A stretch of DNA of 64,000 bases, taken from CALFBG01 sp045110315. Lineage in GTDB: Bacteria; Bacteroidota; Bacteroidia; Chitinophagales; Saprospiraceae. Below the pieces are notes generated by a model. The model was not told where the DNA came from and did no database searches. It saw only the letters and a program-made list of their open reading frames with translations. A program made the translations under genes and the position numbers. Numbering within the stretch: position 1 is the first letter of the stretch; each line of letters starts with the position of its first letter. The DNA is taken from contig JBGCFY010000189.1 of the NCBI GenBank assembly GCA_045110315.1, positions 1 through 64,000 on the forward strand. Reading direction: 5' to 3'. Shown one piece after another: positions 27,771 to 36,291 of this stretch.

Positions 27771-28409
27771 CTAATCCAAATTGGGCTGCGGCGTTGTTCT
27801 CAAATAAGGCTTAATGATTTTATGCCCTTTCGGAAAACGTGCTGGAATATCTTCCGTCGGAATAGCGGGAGAAACCACTACATCTTCCCCTTGCTTCCAA
27901 TCAGCGGGCGTAGCTACGCTATAATCGGCCGTTAATTGTAAGCTATCAATAACTCGAATAATTTCTAAGAAGTTTCTTCCCGTAGAAGGTGGATACGTTA
28001 AAGTCAACTTAACTTTTTTATCCGGCCCAACGACAAAAACCGTTCTCACCGTTGCTTTTTTATCCGCATTGGGATGAATCATATCGTATAATTCTGCGAC
28101 CTTTCTATCGTGATCCGCAATGATCGGAAAATTCATCGTGACGTCCTGCGTTTCTTCGATGTCTTTAATCCAACCATGATGACTGTCCAAAGGATCGACA
28201 CTGAGGGCGATCGGTTTTACATTACGTTTTTGAAATTCTCCCCCGAGCGCAGCAGTTCTGCCGAGTTCCGTTGTACAAACGGGGGTATAATCTGCAGGAT
28301 GTGAAAAAAGTAAACCCCAACTTTCTCCCAACCATTCGTGAAAGCTAATTTCTCCCATCGAAGTTTGAGCGGTAAAATCGGGTGCGATATCTCCTAATCG
28401 AACTGACAT
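27771..28409 (-). CDS. Peroxiredoxin, 1-Cys Prx6 family
   Basis: Reduces hydrogen peroxide and organic hydroperoxides. 212 residues, the Prx6 length. The peroxidatic motif HPADYTPVCTTELG holds Cys45, with the supporting Arg in a conserved position; the dimer-type C-terminal domain contains PADWKQGEDVVVSPAI and FPKGHKIIKPYLRTTPQP, diagnostic of Prx6. No second resolving cysteine is evident, so it is 1-Cys. Cytoplasmic, no signal peptide. Probably monocistronic. Confidence 0.95.
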   Translation of the reverse strand: MSVRLGDIAPDFTAQTSMGEISFHEWLGESWGLLFSHPADYTPVCTTELGRTAALGGEFQKRNVKPIALSVDPLDSHHGWIKDIEETQDVTMNFPIIADHDRKVAELYDMIHPNADKKATVRTVFVVGPDKKVKLTLTYPPSTGRNFLEIIRVIDSLQLTADYSVATPADWKQGEDVVVSPAIPTEDIPARFPKGHKIIKPYLRTTPQPNLD

Positions 28410-28558
28410 ATTTCTAGTTTTAAGGAATGAATAATTTTATGAATAGATGTTCTTGACAAATGAAAACTACCCCTAAGTGTACATTTTGTCTAGAGTTACC
28501 ACCTATAAAACGTTAGTCTTAAAAAGAAAGTTCTATTCCTTCCCCTTTTTTAACAGCT

Positions 28559-29893
28559 TCATTCATAAAAACTTAATCTTTCTCCTTGCTTATTTTCATT
28601 AAACTCACCTTTGGCGTACGCTAAATGACCACTCACAATAGTCGCTTCAATTTGTCCTTTAAAAGTATGTCCTTCAAACGGTGACCAATTACACTTATAA
28701 TGTAAATTATCTTTCTTCACTTCCCATTCCTTTTCTAAGTCTACTAGTACTAAATCTGCCCAATATCCTTCGCGCAAATATCCTCGTTCTTCCACTTTAA
28801 AACAGTCGGCGGGTGCGTGGCACATTTTCTCTACAATGCGTTCTAAACTAATTTTTCCTTGTTGGTAAAATTCTAGCATTACGTTTAAAGTATGCTGAAT
28901 CAAGGGAACACCAGAAGGCGCATTAAAATAACTACCTTGTTTCTCTTCCCAAGTATGGGGCGCGTGATCGGTCGCAATGATATCTAGTCGATTATCTAAT
29001 AAAGCTGGAAATAAGGCAGATTGATGCTCAACACCTTTAATAGCTGGATTACATTTGATCTGGCTTCCAAGGCGAGCATAGTCTTGCGCATTAAAATATA
29101 AATGATGTACACAAACCTCCGCAGTAATTCGCTTTTCTTTTAAGGGAATGTCATTGCGAAACAACGCCAATTCGTCTGCCGTAGAAATATGTAAAATATG
29201 TAATCGTGTGTTATGCTTTTTTGCCAAACTCATCGCTAAAGTAGAAGAAATCAAGCAGCCTTCTGCGTTGCGAATCTCTGGATGACAGGCTATCGGTACG
29301 GCTTCACCATATTTTTCGCGGTAAGCCGCAGCATTCCTTCTAATGGTTGTCTCATCTTCGCAATGCGTCGCAATCAACATCGGCACCTTTGAAAATAACT
29401 GCTCTAACGTAACTGGATTATCCACCAACATATTTCCCGTACTCGATCCCATGAATGCCTTAATGCCACAAACCGTTTTAGGATCTGTCCGTAGCACTTC
29501 TTCCAAATTATCATTCGATGCGCCCATGAAAAAAGAATAGTTGGCAAGCGATTTTTGTGCGGCGACGTCGTATTTATCTTGTAGCAAACCTTGGGTTAAC
29601 GCCGCTGGTTTCGTATTCGGCATTTCCATAAAACTCGTAACCCCACCCGCAACTGCTGCCCTAGGTTCAGTATATAAATCTGCTTTATGCGTCAAACCTG
29701 GATCTCTAAAATGTACTTGATCATCAATGATTCCTGGCAACAGGAATTTCCCCGTTCCATCTAATACCGTTTCAGCGTCTTGATCAATATTCGGAGCAAT
29801 TTTAGCAATACGTCCCGCTTTTACGAGTAGATCCCCGTGTTCGATTTTTCCTTCATTGACGTAGCGTACATTTTTTATCAGTATCGTATTCAT
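28559..29893 (-). CDS. pyrC: Dihydroorotase
   Basis: Cyclises carbamoyl aspartate to dihydroorotate in pyrimidine synthesis. 444 residues, amidohydrolase fold. Metal-binding DDQVHFRDPG with His61, then GGVTSFMEMPNTKP, GIKAFMGSSTGN, ATHCEDE, LHILHIST, and the catalytic Asp in IATDHAPHTWEEK near residue 310, all typical of the class I (AllB-like) dihydroorotases of Bacteroidota. Hydantoinase or allantoinase is the alternative, but the motifs favour DHOase. Start ATG 29891-29893. Confidence 0.93.
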   Translation of the reverse strand: MNTILIKNVRYVNEGKIEHGDLLVKAGRIAKIAPNIDQDAETVLDGTGKFLLPGIIDDQVHFRDPGLTHKADLYTEPRAAVAGGVTSFMEMPNTKPAALTQGLLQDKYDVAAQKSLANYSFFMGASNDNLEEVLRTDPKTVCGIKAFMGSSTGNMLVDNPVTLEQLFSKVPMLIATHCEDETTIRRNAAAYREKYGEAVPIACHPEIRNAEGCLISSTLAMSLAKKHNTRLHILHISTADELALFRNDIPLKEKRITAEVCVHHLYFNAQDYARLGSQIKCNPAIKGVEHQSALFPALLDNRLDIIATDHAPHTWEEKQGSYFNAPSGVPLIQHTLNVMLEFYQQGKISLERIVEKMCHAPADCFKVEERGYLREGYWADLVLVDLEKEWEVKKDNLHYKCNWSPFEGHTFKGQIEATIVSGHLAYAKGEFNENKQGERLSFYE

Positions 29894-30068
29894 TTTTTTT
29901 ATTTAAAATTCTTTAAAATAGACGCAAAGCTGCGTTGTGAAGTAGGAAATACTATTAAAACCCGAAAGTAAGAATTTGTTTGCTTTTTCGTAAATGATGT
30001 TCTCTAAAAGTTGGGATTTTTTGTCGGAAGTTCTTTTCCAATTCCCCCGAAAGAACAATTAATATTGC

Positions 30069-30076
30069 TAGCTTTG
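30069..30076 (+). promoter_or_regulatory. Candidate Bacteroidota -7 box before the YheT-like hydrolase
   Basis: TAGCTTTG matches TAnnTTTG and lies 23 bases upstream of the ATG. A convincing -33 TTG at normal spacing was not found. Confidence 0.35.
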
Positions 30077-30099
30077 CTACCGAAAACAATCCTTAAGTC

Positions 30100-31065
30100 A
30101 TGCCCATTATTGCAAACTCTACTTACAAAAAAACACCTCGACTCCAATTCACGGGAGATTTACAGACGCTCATTCCCGGTATCTTTCGCAAGGTTGAAGC
30201 GGTAAACTATCAAAGAGAGCGATTTGAATTACCGGATGGTGATTTTTTGGACTTGGACTGGTTAGCCCAACAAAACCGAAGATTGGTCATTTTAACGCAC
30301 GGACTGGAAGGTAATACTACTCGCCATTATATTAAAGGTCCAGCAAAATTATTTGCTCAGCATCAGTGGGACGTCCTCGCGTGGAATTGTCGTTCTTGCA
30401 GTGGAGAAATGAATCGCTTACTACGGATGTATCACCACGGTGAAATTGAAGACATTGACCTCGTTATTCAACATGCGCTGCAAAAGTACGATTACGACGA
30501 AATTGCCCTCATTGGTTATAGTATGGGAGGAAGTATCACTTTAAAATACCTTGGCGTTCACGGAGATAAGTTGCATCCTAAAATTAAAAGAGCAGCCGTT
30601 TTTTCGGTGCCTTGTGATTTAGAAGAAAGCATTCGTATTCTAGAGGCACCCAAAAATTGGATTTACCGAAATCGCTTCAAACGGATGTTGTCTGCCAAAA
30701 TGAAGATAAAAGCAGCACAGTTTCCAGATATTATAGATTTCAAAAAAATCAAACAGGTAAAAAAATGGGAGGACTTTGATAGTATCTTTTCTGCTCCGGT
30801 GAATGGCTTTAAATCAACTAAAGAGTTTTATCACCAAGCTTCTTCCATCAATTACTTGAAAGGCATTCGTATTCCTATCTTGCTCGTCAATGCTAAAAAC
30901 GATCCAATTCTAACGCCACTTTGTTCGCCGAATGAGATCGCAAAGCAACACGATTTTCTCTTTTTGGAAATGCCGGAGATTGGTGGACACGTTGGTTTTT
31001 GTATCCCAGGTGATGAGTTTGCTTGGTCGGAATATAGAGCCTTGGAATTCATTGAAAATTCGTAA
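30100..31065 (+). CDS. YheT-like alpha/beta-hydrolase
   Basis: 321 residues, no signal peptide, so cytoplasmic. RLVILTHGLEGNTTRHYIKG (about 65-85) gives the oxyanion region, GYSMGGSITLKYLG near residue 145 contains the serine nucleophile, NAKNDPILTP holds the acid, and GGHVGFC near the C-terminus provides the histidine. These are the motifs of the YheT/ABHD1-3 group of hydrolases. Substrate unknown; esterase or acyl-hydrolase is plausible. Monocistronic by context. Confidence 0.88.
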   Translation: MPIIANSTYKKTPRLQFTGDLQTLIPGIFRKVEAVNYQRERFELPDGDFLDLDWLAQQNRRLVILTHGLEGNTTRHYIKGPAKLFAQHQWDVLAWNCRSCSGEMNRLLRMYHHGEIEDIDLVIQHALQKYDYDEIALIGYSMGGSITLKYLGVHGDKLHPKIKRAAVFSVPCDLEESIRILEAPKNWIYRNRFKRMLSAKMKIKAAQFPDIIDFKKIKQVKKWEDFDSIFSAPVNGFKSTKEFYHQASSINYLKGIRIPILLVNAKNDPILTPLCSPNEIAKQHDFLFLEMPEIGGHVGFCIPGDEFAWSEYRALEFIENS

Positions 31066-31182
31066 ATTCGAAGCTCGGTACTTAGGTTTTATTTTAAAAT
31101 AAATCTTACGCCTGCAAGTAAAGCCTTGTAACTTAGTACTTCGAGTTCAAATTTACCCTTTTAACACTTAAGACTTTATAAT

Positions 31183-32316
31183 TTGAAAATACTACATTTT
31201 TCTGATACCCATTTAGGTTATAATGAATTGGACAAAGTTGGTTCGAATGGCGTTAATCTGCGGGAGCAAGACTTTTATGATGCTTTTAGTTACGTGATTG
31301 ACCAAGCTTTGATTTTACGTCCCGACTTGATTATTCACTCTGGAGATTTTTTCCACCGCCCCTCTCCTCCTAATCGACCTAAGATTTTTGCGTTGGAACA
31401 ACTCTCCCGCTTGTCGTCAGCAAAAATCCCCATTCTTATTATTGCGGGAAACCATGAAACACCCAAGACGATTTACACCAGCCCTATTCTTCGAGCTTTT
31501 AATACCATTGACGGTGTTTGGGCAATTCACGGTCAAGCCTACGAGCAATTTGAATTTGGGGAATTAGTTGTCCACGGATTACCGCATATTAATGATGATA
31601 AGGTTCAATTATCAGAGATGGAAAAAATTAAGCCCGTTGATGGGAAGTTTAATATAATCTTGCTACACACTTCCATTGGCAAACGCTTCATCATGGAAGA
31701 ATACGGGGAAAAACTTTATCCACCAGAACGCATGGAGTTGCTCAATCAATTTAACTATGTCGCGTTGGGTCACTGGCACAATTTCCAAAAAGTATCCAAA
31801 TTAGATGCGGGTTGGTATTGTGGTTCTACTGAACGCATGAGTGATACCGAAGCAGGCATTGACAAAGGTTTTTGCACTTTTGAATTAGAAAAAGACAAAG
31901 TCGTTGTCCCAGACTTCCACGTTATTCCCACTAGAAATTGGCTACAGCTCACCATCGAAAATTGCCACGAAAAAACTGTTGATGACATCGAAGACCTACT
32001 GGAAGATTTTGCGAAAAGCAATCCAATTAAAGACGCTATTGTAACCCTGCAATTGCTAAAAGTGAAATCCAGTCAATCCATTACCTTGACCAACCGCAAA
32101 ATCAAAACGATCTTCCAAACAGCTATTCAGGTCTTAATCAAACGACAGTTTAGCGATGATGTTCTACAAAATCCAGGAATCGCTCAAAAAACGGAACGCT
32201 TAGATACGCTGATGAAAGACTTTATCCTCACTAATATTGAAGAAAAATCGCAAGCAGCTGCGCTAGTTGAAGCCGCACAGAAATATATCAATCTTTACGA
32301 AACGGGGGAATGGTAA
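31183..32316 (+). CDS. sbcD: SbcD-type metallophosphoesterase nuclease subunit
   Basis: Nuclease half of the SbcCD (Mre11/Rad50-like) complex that opens DNA hairpins and processes ends. 377 residues starting with TTG at 31183 (MKILHFSDTHLGYN). The five phosphoesterase motifs are visible: FSDTHLG, HSGDFFH, AGNHETP, LLHTSIG and LGHWHN. The family is usually 370-420 residues. sbcC starts 266 bp downstream, unusually far for this pair, with the intervening DNA occupied partly by a tandem repeat array. Confidence 0.95.
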   Translation: MKILHFSDTHLGYNELDKVGSNGVNLREQDFYDAFSYVIDQALILRPDLIIHSGDFFHRPSPPNRPKIFALEQLSRLSSAKIPILIIAGNHETPKTIYTSPILRAFNTIDGVWAIHGQAYEQFEFGELVVHGLPHINDDKVQLSEMEKIKPVDGKFNIILLHTSIGKRFIMEEYGEKLYPPERMELLNQFNYVALGHWHNFQKVSKLDAGWYCGSTERMSDTEAGIDKGFCTFELEKDKVVVPDFHVIPTRNWLQLTIENCHEKTVDDIEDLLEDFAKSNPIKDAIVTLQLLKVKSSQSITLTNRKIKTIFQTAIQVLIKRQFSDDVLQNPGIAQKTERLDTLMKDFILTNIEEKSQAAALVEAAQKYINLYETGEW

Positions 32317-32320
32317 AGTA

Positions 32321-32420
32321 GAATATTGATTTGGGAATGTTGATTTGGGGAATGTTGATTTGGGAATGTTGATTTGGGAATGTTGATTTGGGAATGTTGA
32401 TTTGGGGAATATTGATTTGA
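32321..32420. repeat. 14-15-bp tandem repeat array between sbcD and sbcC
   Basis: Seven head-to-tail units of the type GAATGTTGATTTGG(G), starting at 32321, 32335, 32350, 32364, 32378, 32392 and 32407. The first and last read GAATATTGATTT. The array starts 5 bp after the sbcD stop. Unit-like words AAATCAATATTC occur on the opposite strand at 42139 and 42160. Confidence 0.95.
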
Positions 32421-32582
32421 GTTTTTAGGTTTAGTGTATTTGTGGGAGGTGGTATTCTGTTTGAGTTTCGGGCGAAAAAGGAAGCAACTTGAAAAAACAC
32501 ACCATACTTTTAGTCAATACTCAAGATTAGAAATTCAAGATTCAACATTGAAAAAGAAAGAATTTGTTTAATAATTCAAACG

Positions 32583-34985
32583 ATGATTTTAAAAAGCTTA
32601 CAACTCAAAAACTTTAAGCAATATAGCGAACTCGAGCTTGACTTTCGGGAAGGACTCGTTGGAATCGTAGGTCGAAATGGCGCGGGGAAATCTAGTATTT
32701 TCGAAGCGGTTTTAGTATGTCTCTACGGTTTTATTCCATCAAAAGAATTTATTCGGTCGAGCTGGGCGGGGGATAAAGACCATGTACTACTCGAACTTGT
32801 TTTTGAAATTGATCAAAAGACTTATTTGGCAAAAAGGGAGTTCAAAGGAAAAACACTCACTCACCACGCGGGCTTGTACAACCATAAAAACACCATGATT
32901 GCTACGGGAGCAAAACCCGTCAACGAAGAAGTTTCAAAGCTCATCGGCATGGACAAAGATGCTTTTACGCGATCGATCTTTTCGGGACAGAAGGAATTGG
33001 GCGAACTATCCAACACTAAAGGGGAAGAACGCCGTCGAATGGTTCGAAAGATGGTTGGCTTGGAAAAATTAGATGACATCCAACGGATTATTCGTAAAGA
33101 TAGAAATAGCCTAAAGGAACAAATCAAAGGTCAACGCAGTTTGTTGCTTTCGGAAGAAACTCAAAAAGCCCACACTATTCAGCTCAAAAGCTTGCAAACC
33201 GATAAATCAGTCGCGCTCGAACAACAAACTCAACTGGAAAAAGAACTTGCAAATCGTACTTCGGCGTATCAGCAAGCCAAAACTGACTACACGCAGCAAC
33301 AGGCACGTTATGTTCAATACAATGAGTTGAATCAAAACCTAATTCGTTTCCAAAAAGCAGTAGAAAATTTTCAAACCCAAACGGAAGAGCGAACGGCTGA
33401 ACAAAGCAAATTACGCGAATTACAAACAAAACTTAGTGTGGAAGCTCCAAAATTCCACACCTACGAAGCACAGAAATTACAACTCAAACAGCTCGAAAAA
33501 GATAAGGCTAGCTTCGATCAGCTTAAGCAATTGCAGCTCAGTCAACAACATCTGCAAGAGCGAGCTACGGAGGTACAAAATCAAGTCAAAGCCTTAGAAA
33601 CGGCTTTGCAAGAACAAGCTCCACTGCAAGCACGAGCAACAATTCTTACCACTGAATTACAAAAAGTACAAACCAATCAGGAAGCTACGCAAAAGCAACT
33701 CAACGCCTTAACGGCACAACGAGGAAGCATCCAAGGAAAAGTACAAGAACGAGATCAAAGTATTCAAGCCATCGAGAACTTGGGTAAAGAAGCTACTTGT
33801 CCAACTTGCTTTCGTCCATTACTCGATGCCTACGAAGGAATTTTGGAAAACCTTAAAACCGAACTTAATTCCTATCAGCAAAAAGATTTACTTCAGTTAA
33901 ATTCAACTGTAGAGAAAATTAAGTCTGAATATAATTTATTTAAAGAAAAGGAAAAAACAATTAACCAAGAAAAGCAAAAACTTTCAGGACATCTTCAAGT
34001 ACTAGCCAGTAAAAACGAACAACTTAACGCACTCCGCCAGCAGCAAGCACAACTGCAAACACAACTGGCGACCTTAATCGATAAGATTAAGCAAATGGGT
34101 GCAGTTCAATTTGATACGCAAGCTTACAGTGATTTACGCAAAACCCTCGAAGCGCTTGAGCAAGACTACATTAACTACCAAAAACAACTCCGCGAAACCG
34201 AAAAAATTCCCGAGTTAACCGAAAAAATCAGTGCACTGCAAATTCGCATCGAAAAAGGACAACTTACAATCAAAGAACAAGAGCAAAGTATTCAAGCCTT
34301 ACAATTTTCCCTAGCACACTATCAACAAGCGCAGCGTGCACAGCAAGAAAAAGAGGATGCTAAAGATAAGGCTCAACAACAACTCAAAGCACACCAAGCT
34401 AGTTTTACACAGTTGGATCGACAAATTTTACAGTTACAAAATCTTTTGGACACCCATCAACAAACCTTACAAGTCATTGCTCAGAATAGCCAAGAACTGA
34501 CGCAATTAGAAGCATTAGACAATATTTTTAGTGAATTCAAAACAACCATTTTAGATCGTGTTAAACCAACGATTTCTTACAATGCAAGTCAACTTTTTCA
34601 GCAAATTACAAAAGGTCGGTACGAAGGTATTAAGGTTGATGATAATTTTGAATTTCACATTACGGAAGATGGAAAAGATTACCCTATTACTCGTTTTTCG
34701 GGAGGAGAAGTGGATCTAGCCAATCTTTGTCTGCGCATTGGCATCAGCCGAGCCATCGCCGAACTTTCCGGCAATAGTTCTGGAATTAGCTTTCTTGGTT
34801 TTGACGAAATTTTTGGTAGTCAAGACGAGGAACGACGCTTCGAAATCCTTTTGGCACTCGATCTCCTGAAGGAGCAATACCGCCAAATCTATATCATTTC
34901 TCACATTGATACCGTAAAAGAGCATTTTCCGAGCATTCTCGAAATCCGCAACACAGCAAAAGGAAGTTCTGTAAACTGGCTTTAA
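32583..34985 (+). CDS. sbcC: SbcC-type SMC-like ATPase (Rad50-like)
   Basis: ATPase and long coiled-coil subunit of SbcCD. 800 residues, short of E. coli SbcC (~1050) because the coiled coils are shorter. Walker A GRNGAGKSS near residue 31; Gln/Lys-rich coiled coil at about 170-400; zinc hook CPTC with Cys406 and Cys409; second coiled coil at about 415-640; ABC signature FSGGEVDLANLCLRIG near residue 705; Walker B as FLGFDEIFGSQDEE near 740. It pairs with the upstream sbcD. Confidence 0.95.
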   Translation: MILKSLQLKNFKQYSELELDFREGLVGIVGRNGAGKSSIFEAVLVCLYGFIPSKEFIRSSWAGDKDHVLLELVFEIDQKTYLAKREFKGKTLTHHAGLYNHKNTMIATGAKPVNEEVSKLIGMDKDAFTRSIFSGQKELGELSNTKGEERRRMVRKMVGLEKLDDIQRIIRKDRNSLKEQIKGQRSLLLSEETQKAHTIQLKSLQTDKSVALEQQTQLEKELANRTSAYQQAKTDYTQQQARYVQYNELNQNLIRFQKAVENFQTQTEERTAEQSKLRELQTKLSVEAPKFHTYEAQKLQLKQLEKDKASFDQLKQLQLSQQHLQERATEVQNQVKALETALQEQAPLQARATILTTELQKVQTNQEATQKQLNALTAQRGSIQGKVQERDQSIQAIENLGKEATCPTCFRPLLDAYEGILENLKTELNSYQQKDLLQLNSTVEKIKSEYNLFKEKEKTINQEKQKLSGHLQVLASKNEQLNALRQQQAQLQTQLATLIDKIKQMGAVQFDTQAYSDLRKTLEALEQDYINYQKQLRETEKIPELTEKISALQIRIEKGQLTIKEQEQSIQALQFSLAHYQQAQRAQQEKEDAKDKAQQQLKAHQASFTQLDRQILQLQNLLDTHQQTLQVIAQNSQELTQLEALDNIFSEFKTTILDRVKPTISYNASQLFQQITKGRYEGIKVDDNFEFHITEDGKDYPITRFSGGEVDLANLCLRIGISRAIAELSGNSSGISFLGFDEIFGSQDEERRFEILLALDLLKEQYRQIYIISHIDTVKEHFPSILEIRNTAKGSSVNWL

Positions 34986-35001
34986 TGCCAATACTTTAAC
35001 G

Positions 35002-35040
35002 ATTAATTCCTTAGAAAAAAGAATTTTCTAAGGAATTAAT
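35002..35040. terminator. 17-bp perfect hairpin after sbcC
   Basis: Arms at 35002-35018 and 35024-35040, perfect complement (outer ATTAATTCC, inner TTAGAAAA), loop AAGAA. It lies 17 bp past the sbcC stop; no long T-run, yet the position suits a transcript end or RNA stabiliser. Confidence 0.65.
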
Positions 35041-35145
35041 ACTATAACGCTCCCCTCTTTTTCTCCCAAAATATTGTCCTAAAACCATAAATCCCCCTGC
35101 TACAAGGAGGGTATTTGTGTCAATCCTCAAAGGTAAATCATTCAT
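35011..35145 (-). CDS. Possible 44-residue small membrane protein
   Basis: Short frame on the minus strand from ATG 35143-35145 to TAA 35011-35013. The ATG has an AAGGAG sequence seven bases before it, unusual in this AT-rich, SD-poor genome. The translation has one hydrophobic segment (TNTLLVAGGFMVLGQYF) followed by a basic stretch (GRKRGERY), a plausible single-pass small protein. The C-terminal codons lie inside the sbcC hairpin. It is antisense to no gene. Evidence is composition and start context only. Confidence 0.3.
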   Translation of the reverse strand: MNDLPLRIDTNTLLVAGGFMVLGQYFGRKRGERYSINSLENSFF

Positions 35146-35263
35146 TCTCCTTAATCATTCCCACAGTACGCAAGGATTTTGCTAATTTTTCGGTGTTCAA
35201 AGTAACAATTGAACATGGTTAAGTCGTACTTGACCTAGATAACCAAATTAAATCAGATAATAT

Positions 35264-36280
35264 ATGACCTTTAGCTTTTCAACTACAGGAAAGTACTGGC
35301 AGCCTATGCTAATTATGCTAAGTATCACTTTTAGCTTTTTAGCTTGTCAATCCGAGCCCGTTTCAATACCATCAAAGCCTATCGTTAAAACGGCTCCCAT
35401 CACAAGTTTAGCCTATCGAATTCCAGCTACTTTAGGAGAAGGTGCCTTTTGGAACGTCGAAAATCAATCTTTTTATTGGGTAGATATCCTCGATCCGAAA
35501 TTACATATTTATCATCCTGCTACACAAACGAATCGTAGTTTTTCAATGCCTTCCACCATATCTACCGTGGTTCCAATTTCGAATCAAGAAGCGCTAGTTG
35601 CTCTCCAAGATGGGGCTTACTTCGTGAACACAGAAAATGGAGCAGTCGATGCTTTCACAAAAATTGATCAAGAAAATAAAGGTACACGACTCAATGATGG
35701 AAAATGTGATCCTGCGGGTCGATTCTGGGTCGGTTCCATGCATTATCCGATGAATGAGCCTCAGGGAAAGTTGTTTCAAATAGCTGCCGACGGCAGCAAA
35801 AAACTCATGCTAGATAGTGTTACCATTTCCAATGGAATCGTTTGGACAGCCAACGCAAAAACGATGTACTACATTGATACACCAACACAAAAAATTAGTG
35901 CTTTTGCTTTCAACGCCGCAACAGGCACGATTACTAAAAAAAGAACTGCCGTCGTCATCGCCGATAGCCTCGGCTCGCCCGACGGAATGGCGATTGATGC
36001 CGAAGATAAACTTTGGGTGGGCTTATGGAATGGAAATGCCGTAGCTCGTTTTGATCCCCTTACGGGAAAATTAATGGAAAAAATTGCAGTTCCAGCGCAC
36101 AACGTAACCGCTTGTGCTTTTGGAGGTCCCAACTTAGATACTTTGTATATCACTACTGCAAGCGTAGACATGACCGATGCGGAACAGCAAAAATTCCCTG
36201 ATGCCGGTTCCATTTTCAAAGTTGTCCCCGGCGTAAAAGGTGTTCCCTCTACCCTATTCAAAAAATCTGACTTAAACTAG
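35264..36280 (+). CDS. SMP-30/gluconolactonase-family lipoprotein
   Basis: 338 residues with lipobox cysteine Cys28 (FLACQ), so a periplasmic or surface lipoprotein. A six-bladed propeller with the metal ligands of SMP-30: GEGAFW (Glu), TRLNDGKCDPAGRFWVG (Asn), VTISNGIVW (Asn) and GSPDGMAIDAED (Asp). Such enzymes hydrolyse sugar lactones such as gluconolactone to aldonic acids. It is the first gene of a same-strand cluster; the next starts 11 bp after its stop. Substrate inferred from neighbours. Confidence 0.88.
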   Translation: MTFSFSTTGKYWQPMLIMLSITFSFLACQSEPVSIPSKPIVKTAPITSLAYRIPATLGEGAFWNVENQSFYWVDILDPKLHIYHPATQTNRSFSMPSTISTVVPISNQEALVALQDGAYFVNTENGAVDAFTKIDQENKGTRLNDGKCDPAGRFWVGSMHYPMNEPQGKLFQIAADGSKKLMLDSVTISNGIVWTANAKTMYYIDTPTQKISAFAFNAATGTITKKRTAVVIADSLGSPDGMAIDAEDKLWVGLWNGNAVARFDPLTGKLMEKIAVPAHNVTACAFGGPNLDTLYITTASVDMTDAEQQKFPDAGSIFKVVPGVKGVPSTLFKKSDLN

Positions 36281-36291
36281 CACCATTCCTT

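Noticed and set aside
29894..30099. Riboswitch-like leader before pyrC or the YheT-like gene
   Set aside because: No conserved riboswitch core was recognised and only weak AT-rich sequence is present.
32288..32500. Minus-strand frame of about 70 codons over the tandem array
   Set aside because: Its sequence is the translation of the 14-15-bp repeat (INIPQ/NQHS repeats) and has no independent support.
31183..34985. Reading sbcD/sbcC as part of a defence island
   Set aside because: Neighbours are ordinary metabolic genes; the pair matches housekeeping SbcCD with zinc hook CPTC and all motifs.
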